DNA of 64,000 nucleotides from Tanypteryx hageni (GCA_028673005.1 CM054114.1:129352470-129416469); one strand, 5' to 3'. Shown: positions 10,647-22,400, counted from the stretch's first letter. The notes: generated from the letters alone by a model not told the origin. Numbers and translations: made by a program.

Positions 10647-10711
<65 letters not shown>
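10647..10711. repeat. (TA)n microsatellite
   Basis: About 30 TA units, followed by (AC)n to 10730. It separates the LINE 5' end from the Helitron-like terminus. Confidence 0.95.
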
Positions 10712-10713
<2 letters not shown>

Positions 10714-10729
10714 CATACACACACACACA

Positions 10730-11480
10730 CTAGTAGTTGGTGGTTGCATACTGCAAGCATTTCATATCACCTTGAAAAATCATTCATTTTTCAGACAGAC
10801 ATTTCATCATTACAAATATTCTTTCAATTCTAAAGATTTCACCTCCGCAGCGATTTCCGTTTTTCCCACATTTAAAAATAATAGTTTAAACAATCCCCAA
10901 ATGTTGCAATATTTTTACACTATCTTCATTATGGGGTACTAATGCTACACATTTTAGCCAAATTTTAAAGTTGTAGCACTTCTATAAGTAAAATAATATT
11001 TTTTAATTGTTTAAATTTAATTAATTTTTAACGGCCGCCGCAATTCATATATGGCAAAATTGAAATGTAAATTTGTGCAAATTCACTACTCTGTAAATAA
11101 TTTGAAAATTTCAGCTTCCTAGCTCATCCCGTAGTACCTAAACAGTTATCTATTTGTTTAAACTTGAAGAATTTTTAACTGCCAAACAAATTAAAATATC
11201 AAAAGTTGTATAATCCCTATTTCGTTTTTTTAAGAATTCTACTTATAAAAAAAAAAAATTTCAGCTCTGTAGCACAATCGGAAATGCCTAAACCCTTAAA
11301 ATTTGTTTAAACAATTTCGAATTTTTATCGACCGCTTTGTTGCACTTTTTCATGATTTTCGTTTTTTCTAGTCGGTTTTGCACAAACTCCTACCTAAGAA
11401 AAAATTTCGAATCTCCAGCACATCTGGAAGTGCCTAAACATTGGTATCCTCCTATATGTTATATCCTCCTCTGTAAGAGT
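10730..11480 (-). mobile_element. Helitron-like non-autonomous element, copy 1
   Basis: Read on the minus strand, the sequence ends with a hairpin (TGCAAGC/GCTTGCA type, 7-bp arms, 3-nt loop; + 10742-10758). This is followed by ACCAACTACTAG and then T, which fits a Helitron 3' end (hairpin then CTRR, inserted before T). Internally at 10927-11440 it carries the ~130-bp tandem units. Related hairpin ends lie at 42935-42965 and 25357-25373, each also near such units. The 5' TC end was not located. Confidence 0.45.
10927..11440. repeat. Divergent ~130-bp tandem units, sister of 4119-4620
   Basis: Same unit order as 4119-4620, beginning ATTATGGGGTACTAATGC and ending with CATCTGGAAGTGCCTAAACA. Recurrent boxes are AATTTCAGCTC, TTGTTTAAACTT and AATTTTTAACGGCCGCCG. 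Confidence 0.65.
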
Positions 11481-11511
11481 CGTCGATATATAATGATATA
11501 TAAACTTATTA

Positions 11512-11712
11512 ACTTAAGGAAAAGAAAAGGTAGTGACGAGGGTGGCAACAAGGTGTTGAAGGAAGCCCAGTGGACACTTACCAAGTTGTGGACCAAGTTG
11601 GCAGGCTGCTGGGGGTGTCAAAGAAACACACGTAAATAAACACGCACACAGAAAAAACGAAAACTTATCAGGCCTATGCCCTACTTCAGCGATGGAGATA
11701 GAGTAACTCATA
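11512..11712 (-). repeat. Solo Penelope pLTR
   Basis: The minus strand is closely similar to the pLTRs at 6478 and 7416: CTGAAGTAGGGCATAGGCCT, then the CAGCAGCCTGCCAACTTGG segment and AACACCTTGTTGCCACCCTC. There is no coding region attached. Short TA runs abut the upper edge (11711-11725). Confidence 0.75.
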
Positions 11713-11725
11713 TATATATATATTA

Positions 11726-13297
11726 ATAAAAATATTTCAATGATTTACCCATATATAATCACAGGGTAAGCAAGGGGTTACATGCCAAAGGCAATCGACA
11801 GGGTTAAGACTAGGACATCAAGAGTTGCTGAGATATACAGAATAGAAAAGTTTCCTATGGAGGTATTGTTTAATCGTTGTTTTGAAGTTTTGTTGTTTCG
11901 AATATTTTTATAAGGGTTTGGTAGCATATTATAGAGGCGAAGATCCATTGCCTTAGGACCGTGACAATGTTTCGGTTCTATAACTGTAGATGTGAAGGTC
12001 CCTGTTAGCTCTGATCATGATGATATATTACCGATGCATGTGATGAATCAGAACGTCATTCTGATGTGTTCCAGTTCATTCCAAGCACAGATTATAAGTA
12101 AGAAAATCAAAGGAAAATTACTAAAATAATTTTTCAGCAGTGTTATTATTAGAGGAAAAGCTATTAAATAAAGATATTTTATAATTCATAATTATCAGCC
12201 AGGATCAAATTATATTATGGGAATGTCAATGTGAGAACAAGTTGAAAAAATACACAATTGATAAATATTATCACTCTGGCCTTTTTTTGGCATATATTTT
12301 TAGACTTGATAGCTGCTAATCCAATCAAAATTGAAGCTTAATATTTATAGCAGAAATTTTGTTTATCAATATTGCTACATTTGTTGCTCTAATTGGGTTG
12401 CATACATCAATTCTATCATTAATGTAATACATTTTTAAAACCTCAAACATCAATGCCATCAAATATGTGTGATAGGAAATTATCTTACTTATTGATGTAT
12501 AGATCTGACAAATGTTGTGCTTTACCTAAATAATTACAACTAAAACAAGCTTGGGATTTCATAAAAACTATTACCTAGGGTGGTCAGATCATAAATTTAG
12601 AATTGGGGTACCTACACAAATAAGACGAGAAGGGGTTTTTCTAAAAATTGATACAATAAATGAGGTATTGTATCCCACAATTATGTATGTCTGGCCATCT
12701 TGCTCTTACAGATCCAATGACAGAAGACTTCCTCCAGGTGATTTCATGAGTTCAGTTTTAACAATATCATTAAAATGCTCCCTAAATTATTAAAATCATA
12801 TATTAAAAACCTGTTCAAGCCTTAGGTATAACTAATTTTAAAGTCGATAATTCATAAAGTCACATTACAGAAATTTGAATTTTAAAAATTTTGTGTTAAG
12901 AAAAGAAGTGTCTTTATTTCCAAATGGTAAAATAGCCCCTTTTATTCTCTCTAGGATGAGAGAGTGTAAAGTGAGTTTTTTCTTTGTTATATTGTTCATG
13001 TCCTCATATGTTTGGATTGATAATCAAAATAAATATTTAATAATTCGTATAATTAAAGATATTTTCCAACTCTAATAGTGTGGCATTTTTATTTTTCTTT
13101 AATATTATGATGCAGTTTTACCATAAATTTTATCAACCACTAAATCTTCTCAAAACTGTATTGATATTTCCTCATTCTTTGCAAGGTGATTACATTAAAT
13201 ATTCAACGCAAAATAAACTTGGGAATTGGTTAGCTATTTAGCGTATAGGACCAACAATACCGCTAATGTATATTATCACTTATTATTTATCAAAAAT
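11726..13297. other. AT-rich stretch without recognised genes
   Basis: Only short reading frames occur; the longest (12551-12793, + strand, 80 codons) shows no motif I recognise. No paired inverted ends were found. Confidence 0.4.
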
Positions 13298-13300
13298 AAT

Positions 13301-14265
13301 GGGTTGAGTGAATAAAAATTAAGCAAATGCTTAAAGCAAACAGTAAAAGCAAAAGCATTTGCTAAAAGCATAAGCAAATGCTAAAAGCATTTGCTTCAAA
13401 TTGTGCGAATAAAAGTTTGCTTTTGCTTATAAGCATTTGCTACTCAGTTTTAAGCAAATGCTTAAATTTTACGGAAGAAAGCTCTTTGCAACTTTTCCTT
13501 CACTTGTTTTTGTTTACATAGTTGAAACTAAAAACGTAAATGTATTGAGTAATATTTTTTTAAAAGTTAATTAATAATTTTTTAAAACTATTTCTTTTAT
13601 AACTGAATTCGATAATATCACAAATCATGGGTGTTTTTTATTCAATTAGTTATAGTAATTTTATCCAGTCATTTGCCTTTGTAGTGATTTTGGACGCCAC
13701 AAATTTTTCTGTATTACATACAGGTATGCATTGTATGTGGTCTTCCCCGACTCCTATTTGAAATCCGGGATCACTTAAGTACCTTAAAAATATTTCTATC
13801 TTCTGTTTGGAAGACAGGACCCCGCCACGTCTCTCTTGATGTTCTCCGAGTAACAGATTTGAAATATAGGTACTTAACATTTTCTTCAGAGAAACGATAT
13901 AAATTTTTATAACCGTTGGTTGTTGAAACTTTTCTCGTATTTTTTAGCCTTTCGTGTCACCATAAATTACCATATTTATATTAACGACCAATTATCATGA
14001 AAATAGAGTACTTAGAAATATTTTAGCAAGCCCTTTACCTCACTTAGAAAAGTTTAAGCATATGCTTAAAGCATTAAGCAAAAGCTCGGTTTTATTCACA
14101 CAATTTTAAGCAAATGCTGAAGAAAATTCCTAAAAATAAGCAAATGCTTATTCTTTCTAGCAAAAGCAAATGCTATTTTTTTATTCACACCAAATTAAGC
14201 ATTTGCTTAAAAAGTGAGAGAAATCTTAAGCATAAGCATTTGCTTATTTTTTATTCACTCGACCC
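13301..14265 (-). mobile_element. Harbinger-type non-autonomous element with subterminal repeats
   Basis: A 965-bp element. The left end GGGTTGAGTGAATAAAAA and right end (minus) GGGTCGAGTGAATAAAAA form inverted repeats. The flanks carry a 3-bp match AAT (13298-13300, 14266-14268), the duplication size of Harbinger elements. Both ends are packed with AAGCAAATGCTT / AAGCATTTGCTT motifs in both orientations. A decayed Harbinger transposase fragment lies inside. Confidence 0.7.
13650..13880 (-). pseudogene. Harbinger transposase N-terminal fragment
   Basis: A 76-codon frame reads EHQERRGGVLSSKQKIEIFL then RYLSDPGFQIGVGEDH and later FVASKITTKANDWIK. This matches the N-terminal region of HARBI-type transposases (the 'LsP.qkieiFLRYl..G' helix-turn-helix segment). 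The DDE catalytic domain is missing. Confidence 0.6.
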
Positions 14266-14268
14266 AAT

Positions 14269-15120
14269 ATTTTGAATAGCAATGAGCAATATTCAATTAA
14301 AATTTATCGCTATCAGTAAGACTTAGATAAAAAGTTAGTCTTTCAAACTGTACTCCGAGGATAACAACATCTTTAATGAGTTTAAAAAATAATTAATAAT
14401 CTTTAATTTTTGTTTCGCAATTGATTAATTTTATTTTGATGACTGACGTGAAATTATCAATAAACCTCCCTCATATTCAAAAGTTAATGATTAGTACAAG
14501 GTGCGAATTGTTACTTCGAAAAGAGCGCAACAGAAAAATATATATTTAACTTTTTGATAAGGGCGCGTCCAGCACAAACAAGTGCATCTAGTTAACACTT
14601 TCGCAATTGTGAAACATTAAATACACTAGTTATCCGAAGTTTGGAAGGTATTCATTCATGCATTATTGCTCGAGTAAGCCAAAGGCTCTTTTTCATCTAA
14701 ATGTGAATGTGATTATGAAATTATAAAGTTCGAAAGACTTTTTTCACGCTACTGCGTAATTTCGTGGCGGGAAACATTTATGGCATTTCATGCATCATAA
14801 GCTTTCATGTTGCCAGAATTAAGTCGAAGAGAAATCGACTAGGAAACGGAATAACAATCCAGATATTTGCCGTAAACAGGTAGATTATTAATGAAAAGTG
14901 CATATAAAGAAAGAACGCGATCCGAAAATACCTCGGGTTGTCATAATCCCTCAATGACAGTTTTTGCCGCGGAGGGAGTGAGAAATATTTTTATTTTTAT
15001 CCTACAATTTACCATTACTTATTGAAGTCTAAGTCCCCCAAAACCCTTGATAAATAATTATTTCCAAAATTTTACAATTTGTATATCTTATTGTGGAAAC
15101 AACATGGAGGTAAACTATTC
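14269..15120. other. Upstream region of Nap1, no gene recognised
   Basis: AT-rich, with scattered short frames only. It may include distal promoter sequence of Nap1. Confidence 0.35.
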
Positions 15121-15240
15121 AATGACGTAATTTTCATTCTTCAGTCGCAGACGTTCGTACACCGCCATCTTTTCCAGTCTAGCCTAGAGCGGTAAAAGGT
15201 GCCTGACGCATTAGAGGTTAGTATCCTCGTTAATTCGGCT
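15121..15240 (+). promoter_or_regulatory. Putative Nap1 promoter / 5' UTR
   Basis: This is a local rise in GC about 450-560 bp before the Nap1 start codon. It contains TGACGTAA (15123-15130, CRE/ATF-like) and CCGCCATCTT (15162-15171), which is a YY1-type AAGATGGCGG motif on the minus strand, often found at TATA-less transcription starts. A donor-like GAGGTTAGTA near 15217 and an acceptor-like TGTGCTAG just before the ATG suggest a 5' UTR intron. This is inference. Confidence 0.4.
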
Positions 15241-15684
15241 GGTACTCTTGTCAGTAGAATTTCCATTTTCACTATTAAAAGGTTTTAATTGATAGTGGCT
15301 ATTTGTAATTAAGTACGTATTGGTTATTAGCTTTAATTCATTGTTTGATAAGTTCCCATGTGCTTCATGGCCTGCCGATTGACGTCGTAGTATCAAGTTT
15401 TAGTTCTATAATACTGTTACATGTCAAAGTTATAGAATATATTTATTTAAAACCTTATAGTTATATTACTTTCTTATCCTTAGCTTTTGTTTGTCGTTGT
15501 CAATTCTGCTCTATTATAATTTGTGGTAACCGGTGAAACCATTACCAGCGTTTGGCTTATTTCAGTTTTCAAACTGATTGTTATTTAACTGATCTATTCA
15601 TTTCGATAAGGTTATTTATTATTTATCTTAAGTTAAAATTTATTTTTATGCTATAATTTTTGCTATAATTTGTGCTAGTTAACT

Positions 15685-18404
15685 ATGGCTGATCCTGAAC
15701 GTACTGCCAATGCAAATGAAAATGTGGAGGATATGGAAGATGAAGAAGAGGAAGTCGATTCTGGGAATAATGAGCACGATGAGTCCAATACCGATGTTAT
15801 GGCATCCTTAAATTTCAAATCAATTGCTATCCAACAGGTAAGTTAATAATTAGTGGTGTAGCTAAATAGATGGAAATTTTTCGGAAAGTTGGCCGTTGAT
15901 TTTTCACCAATTTTTGTTTGTTTTTTTTAATTAAGTCTTACCCACCGTCTGTCAAAAGACGTATCAAAGCTCTAAAGAGGTTGCAGCTGGAGTCGACTAG
16001 GATCGAGTCTAGGTTCTATGCGGAAGTCCATGCGCTAGAGTGCAAATATTTTAAAAATTACTATCAACCATTGCTAGACAAGGTAAAACGCGAGTGTATC
16101 GATACAAGTGAATATTTCAGATTCAGTGTATGAGCTGACTAACTTGTACTTTATTTCATTTCAGCGTAGTAAAATTACTAGCGGTGACTACGAGCCGAAT
16201 GACGAGGAATGTGAATGGTCATCAGATGAGGAAGAAAAGGACGATGACAAGGAAAAGATTTGCTCTGAAATGAATAAGGTGAAAATTAAGGAAGAAGCAG
16301 AGGCAAAGGAGAACGAGTAAGTATTTTAGAACGCATCATATTAATTGGAACAGCTGATTGGTGTCAATCGTACTGCAATTATTTCAATACATTAAAAAAA
16401 ACTTTCTTTAAAATGGCGGTGTCACAAATAACATTAAAGAAATGAAGTCAATTCGCAGTAAAAAGTTTCTACTGAAATTTATAAATAGTTCAGTTATAAG
16501 AAAAAACGAATTTGCGGAAATTATATGACAAGCAAATTTATGTGCAACATAATTATCAGAACATGTTTATTCTATTTTTTAGGAATCAGAAGAACGATAA
16601 CGTTAAGGGTATTCCCGAATTTTGGCTTACCATATTCAAAACTGTCGCAATGCTAGCGGAAATGGTTCAAGAACATGATGAGCCTATTTTGAAACATCTC
16701 GTTGATGTTAAAGTGCAATTCTCAGAAGCTAACCCAATGGCAAGTGTTATATTGTTGATGTACGGAAATATTTTGATGAACTTATTCGGCTTTGATACTG
16801 AAGTTCTTTGCTTATTTGACAGGGCTTTGTTCTGGAATTTCACTTTAGCTCTAATGAATATTTCAACAACAGCGTTTTAACTAAGGAATATGAAATGACT
16901 TGTGTTCCTGATGAGTCGGACCCATTTAGCTTTGAAGGCCCCGAAATATATAAATGCAAGGTAAGTTTTTCCACTTTCATTTTCAAGAAATTTTTAAAAA
17001 GGATATTTTTGTTAAATTCGGTAAATTTTTGTAGGGATGTACGATCGATTGGAAAAAAGGAAAGAATGTTACTGTCAAGCAGATCAAGAAGCGACAGAAG
17101 CACAAATCTCGTGGGTCATTGAGAACTGTAACCAAAACAGTTCAAAATGACTCTTTCTTCAATTTTTTCAGTCCTCCTGCAGGTTAGTAATTATTTATTA
17201 GAAATAAAACTGTCTACTTAGAGTGAAAATTTTTAAATGTTTTTTTCCTTTTCAGTTCCTGAAGACCATGAAGGTGAATTAGACAGGGAAGTGCAAGCTC
17301 TTCTTACCAGTGATTTTGAAATAGGCCATTATATTAGAGAAAGAATTGTTCCTCGTGCTGTTCTTTATTTCACTGGTATGTTTCTGCATGCTGCTTTTAA
17401 AGATGATATTTATCAGAAAAATTGAATATGGTCAACATGACTTTCTCCATATCTGTAATATTTCCACGAGTTCCAAATAGGTTAGATAATAAATATTTAA
17501 AGGAACTGCAAGAAAAATTTATACTTTACAAACAACAGAAATAAACTAAAACCATTGCCTTCTGATATTGAATATAGCTCCGAAGCTCCAACAATTAAGA
17601 AAATAAAAAGGAGAGTAATGTGTTTACAATAGTTGCTGGTAGGTGGTGTAGTTGTGGCAGCTAAAAATCTAGTTTTTAAAATCTCGTCAACATTGCATAA
17701 TATGGGAAAATGTTTTGAACCATGATTGTGGAAACTTAAATTTCCTAAGACTTTTATTCCAGTACTGTTTTACATTAATCAAATATTAAATAGAATATCT
17801 CCTTGCATTCTATGAAAAATTGTTTCAAACAAAAGTTATAGAGAATAACATTATCTGTTAAGTTTATAATGAACAACATACATTTATGAAGATTTAAGAG
17901 AGTTATTTGCCAAAAACCAAAATATGACGAGTAAACATCCACTTCCGGTTGAACAATTGTTGCCCAAACCTAATCAGCTCTTCATTATATAGTACTCTTT
18001 CTAAATATATAATTTGGCATTGGTACATGTGTAAGTTTTATAGTTAAGAGCGCCCACAAAATCTTATCACATACAGAAAGACACACACATCGAGAAAATA
18101 GTCGAAACATCTTCAGGGGACCTTAAAACATGTATTTCCATTGAAAGTTTTTTTTCATGAAAACTACTTTCTCTATACTTCGTATATGGAGAAAGTAAAA
18201 AGATGTATTCCTAACTTAAAATTTTGAGTAATGGTTTTGTTGCAACTAATTCCAGGTGAGGCACTTGATGAAGAAGATTATGAGGATGATGAAGGCGATG
18301 AAGAGGAAGATTCAGATGAAGATGAAGATGCTGATTATACCCCTAGCAAGCCTATGAATCCAGCAGCAAGAAATGCTAATCCAGCCGATTGTAACCAGCA
18401 GTAA
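15685..18404 (+). CDS. Nap1: Nucleosome assembly protein 1 (NAP1L1/NAP1L4 family), 8 coding exons
   Basis: The product is a histone H2A-H2B chaperone that shuttles histones and assembles nucleosomes. Coding exons, all joining in frame: 15685-15837, 15936-16082, 16165-16316, 16583-16739, 16823-16960, 17035-17182, 17256-17375, 18256-18404 (1164 nt, 387 aa, the family's normal size). The N-terminus is acidic (EDMEDEEEEVD). The NAP domain runs from about residue 52 (PPSVKRRIKALKRLQLES) through KGIPEFWLTIFK, VQEHDEPILKHL, DSDPFSFEGPEIYKC, IDWKKGKNVTVKQIKKRQKH, NDSFFNFFSPP and DFEIGHYIRERIVPRAVLYF. A long acidic tail follows, ending CNQQ, a CaaX-like box as in vertebrate NAP1L1. Intron 4 appears to use a GC donor. 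The start is the first ATG after a pyrimidine-poor leader and gives the expected acidic N-terminus. Confidence 0.95.
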
Positions 18405-18772
18405 ATAGACTGTTGATGAAAGTTTTCAAGCCCAATTCGGCAGCCAGAGACTCATGCGAACGAGTTGGTTGAAATTGTTTATAAGGTCTATTCAATGCCC
18501 TTTTTATAAGAAAATTGTTCGAAGAAAACAGTGCTTGAAGTATGGAGGAAGAAGTTAGGGAACTCCAACAAAAACATTTTATACATTCCCCTGTAACACT
18601 TCTTTCCCTTAGGAATAAAAAAACTGCCTTGATTTAAATTAAATATTTGTATGGTTTGAGTTAACATGTTAACTCTGATTGAATGTTGATTCAGTGTCTT
18701 GATATTTTATGCTAGAATGTTACGATGCAATGTGTTTTAAATTCCCCGCTTCTTGCAATTTTGGGTACTGTT

Positions 18773-18778
18773 AATAAA
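18773..18778 (+). terminator. Poly(A) signal of Nap1
   Basis: An AATAAA lies 369 nt after the Nap1 stop codon and is followed by a GTGCTTTTTATTT stretch that fits a downstream GU/U-rich element. An earlier AATAAAA at about 18614 is a possible alternative. Confidence 0.65.
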
Positions 18779-19269
18779 GATGAATTCTTGAACTCGTGCT
18801 TTTTATTTACAAATTTCTTTAATTATTATAGTAATGTGCTATTATGGCCGAAGGGCTTGTATGAATGTTGTAGTGTTTATAGATTGACTTAATGCAACAA
18901 CATGCTGACCACGGCTATTGCCGTCTGTCTGGGAAAGTTAATATAACGCTAAATTGTCAATCTAGGTAAATGTTAGCTGACGTAAAAAGAAATTAGATAA
19001 TTCTGGCTGGGGTTTTCTTTTTCATACATCTTAACGAAGAGGTTGGTGAAATAAATATCATGGCGATTCTTTGTTAGTACGGAGGTAGTAAAGTTGCATC
19101 GTTGTTGTTTATTAATTTTACTGCCAGTTTAGAAACAATTAGGGTAAAAAATATTTTTACGGGTGATTTTAATTTGCATGCTACGTATTTTTCACGCAAG
19201 CCTGAGATTCCGGACAATGTCCCAAGGACTCAAAAAAGTTGTAAGATTTCTTTCGTCCTAAACGGAAAG

Positions 19270-19392
19270 TGAATTGGCGCCAGTTCATACCGAAATGAAG
19301 GAGGAGCCACTTTGGCGCCAAATGCCTATCGATGTTTATCGTAATGCGATACCTGCTCCAGAAGAACGATATATCTGTGTTATTGTCGCACA
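19270..19392 (+). promoter_or_regulatory. Putative TMEM131 promoter with E2F-like palindrome
   Basis: TTTGGCGCCAAA at 19311-19322 is a palindromic E2F-type site 70 bp before the start codon. A weaker copy, ATTGGCGCCAG, lies at 19274-19284. A TATCGATGTTTATCG segment at 19326-19340 resembles DRE/DREF-type motifs. The ~990 bp between Nap1 and this gene hold nothing else recognisable. Confidence 0.4.
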
Positions 19393-19498
19393 ATGGAAAT
19401 AAGGATGGCAGAAATTGCAGGACTGGTTATAATAATATTATTAATTTTGTTTGAAATGGTATCCAAAACGCAAATGTTCATTCATGGAAATAGTCAAG
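19393..19498 (+). CDS. Tmem131: TMEM131 exon 1 (signal peptide)
   Basis: Begins MEIRMAEIAGLVIIILLILF; a hydrophobic core with no charge suits an ER signal sequence. A second in-frame ATG follows at codon 5. The donor is CAAG|GTACGC, phase 1. Confidence 0.8.
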
Positions 19499-22400
19499 GT
19501 ACGCAAATAATTTGCAAACGTAATAATTACTAGAATTTTTCTTCAGCGCACATCCCTTTAAATTCTTGACTCCGTAAGGAAAAATACTGAAGAATTTGAT
19601 TAGAAAAATATTTGTAAATACTGTTATATGTAATACTAGTTTTTTACTGTTGCTTAGAAAAACTTGTTTAGCATTACTGTTGAGCGTATATGGAAATTGT
19701 CGACGGGCATTTCCATGCTGCAGATGTAGAACTGCTGTCGATTGCTTGGAGTTTATCCCTACAAAGATATTTCTTTCCGTTCGTCATGGCTCTTGTACTG
19801 TAAATTGATGTAGAATTTTAGAATGTCTTTTTTCATGTAACTATCAAACACTACTTGCCGATAACCTAATTATATACATTCATGTGTACTAGAATGTGTC
19901 AGTGAATTACGCTGTATAAGTTTATTTTTGTCACCCTTTTTATTTTTAAATTGTTTATTAACGACTAATAGGACTATTAAATGCTTCGTAATTTATATTC
20001 AGTATCTATCATAGCTAACATATGATTTAGAATGATCGTTCATTCAATATGGTTTAATTTGTAAAAATGGGCGAGTTTAACCGTTAAATTTGTATTTCAG
20101 CTTTTATGCCAGCAAACAATGAAGTTCGGTATATAGTGGATGGTATGCCTGTCTCTATGCACAAAGTAAGTGCACCATTAATTTCAATAATGTATCAATT
20201 ATTAAATGACGCAGTCCTTTAATTTCACGCTTTTGTAATTGCAGGATGTCCCTACACCTCCTGGAAGGTGAGAATAACACTAGCAGATGACTATTTTACG
20301 GGAATGACGTGTGAAGTTCATCTACTGAAACATTCACTCAGATGACAAAAGAAATTTATGAAAACACAAGTTACTAGAATTTAATAGCATAACGTAGTAA
20401 TATTGTGCTAGCTTGTAAGCATTAAAATTTTATTGTAAAAGAAATGATTTTATCGTTTTATCAGTGCTGCCGCATCGAGTTTTAAAAAAGTTATTGCTTA
20501 AGAAAATTGTTTATTAATAGCCTAAGTTTAAGTTTCAAGTTTCATCATTTTCTTCAAACTTGAATATCCATTTAGGTGAGTCATTTTTATGTTACTCTTA
20601 TTTGAGTATTACTTATAAATTGCCCTAATATGTATAGATGCAGGTGTCATCAGGTGCTCTTTTTTCGTTGTTTTTTAATCAAAACTCAGTTTATTACTCA
20701 TAATATTATGTGCCATACTTAATTTCAAACATTTAAAATCAATATTTAACTTATTCTCACACAAGATATTCCCTCTTCCCTTAAGTAGGCAGTTTTTGTA
20801 AATATATCTTGGTGATGTGGGATGAAACAAATTCCTATTTTTCATATCAGGAATTTTTTACATGTTGAACCAAATTAAAAAATTGAGTCATAGTAATGTT
20901 ATTTCCATGTGCTTACTATTTTTAAGTCATCTCCTGCGTTCAGCATTGCCTTAAATGATATTGTGGATATGATAATTTGACATGATTAGGCCCTTGAATT
21001 CTCTTATGCCATACTCTTATAAGTGCTCTACTACTGCAATTAGCTCCTCTCTGTAGAAGCTTGTCATTGTTTTCTTATCTACATTTTTCTATTTTAAGGT
21101 ACGTTTTCTCCCATTCTGAAGTCAGTTTTACTTTCTTGGAAACTTTTTTATTTACTTCTCGAGGAACTCGCACCAATAATTTATAATATTTTCCAAATAA
21201 TTCAGTTGGTAGATTAATGCGCACATCCATTGAATTGTTTAAAATCTTTTGTCCTATTCCTGTGCAGTTTTGACTTTTTCTTATATTTAACCTTTTATTA
21301 TATGTTCTCATATCATGCTGTTTTTAACCATCATCACTACTCTGCAAAACTTGCAATTATCTCAAACTGTTCTCTCTATTATACTCTTAGGGACCATCCA
21401 GCATTGGAAATCACATCGTTTCTCTGCAAAATGGTTTTTTCTTACTTACCTTATTCTCTCTAGTTTATCAAACTACAGTTGTTTATGACATCATTTCAAT
21501 TTTCAAAGAATGAAGGCTGCATGGCTTTCAGTTTCACCGCGTTGTTCAGCTGTTTTAAAACAACGTTTCACTGGCATTGTATTCGATGGCCTCAGATGAG
21601 TTGGTGATACTTTATCTGAGTCCAGCTGATTCACCTTTTTCCTACTCACGATGGGTATCTTAGACGTAGTGCAATGAATAGCCAGGAAGTGAGGAGAGAA
21701 ACCCGGTGCCAGCATTTGCCTGCTCTTAGGAAGAACACCAGGGGGGCCAACTGCTTAACGTCCCTTCCGAAGGATGGAGTGTTGATTTGAGCGCGCTACT
21801 AATTTTTCTCATGTTCTCTTTCCTCACTGACTCATCCTCGTCACCTTACTTCCAACACGCTCAAATAGGGGGCCGGAGCATCCTTGGAAAAAATCCTCAT
21901 AAGGATTCGAACCAGGTGTCGCTTTTTTAGCAGATTGTACGGTGGGGCCAACACTCTAACCACTACACCACCAGCTCCCCCAGTTGGCGATGCTCAGGAG
22001 TGCATGGTATTTATATTGTCTCTGCCCAACCTTGGAGGGCTCTGATTGGTTGGGACATTTAGTGTGCTGATTGGTTGAGGCATTACTCATCGGACGGAAG
22101 ACCCTTTTCCAAGTATTCGAGAGAGTGTAGCCATCCTCTTTGTTGAAATTGGCCGGATTTTTGGCTGTATGGCTTCTCGAATTAACCACGGGTAGTATCA
22201 GTTTTCCTTGGCGATGACCTTTGCGTCTTCCATCCTGATTGTGTCTGAGTTCAGACCAGGCATGCTCTGCGATGGCAGAGAGTCTGGCCTGCTTGTTCTT
22301 CAGTGTTCTTTGGTGTTCCTTGAACCAGCAATTGATGGATCTGCCCGTTTGTCCTATGTAGGATTTGCCATATCTACATTGTACTTGATACACCCCCTCG

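Noticed and set aside
10484..10942. Frames with long alternating Tyr-Ile runs (also near 28100)
   Set aside because: They translate (TA)n microsatellites.
12551..12793. 80-codon + strand frame as a host gene
   Set aside because: No known motif, no splice context, AT-rich surroundings; chance open frame is more likely.
13301..14265. CRISPR-like array from repeated AAGCAAATGCTT motifs
   Set aside because: Motifs are short, occur in both orientations with irregular spacing, and lie in a eukaryotic transposon.
18168..18198. Short hairpin CTTTCTC...GAGAAAG in Nap1 intron 7
   Set aside because: Imperfect, AT-rich and within an intron; too weak to call a structured RNA.
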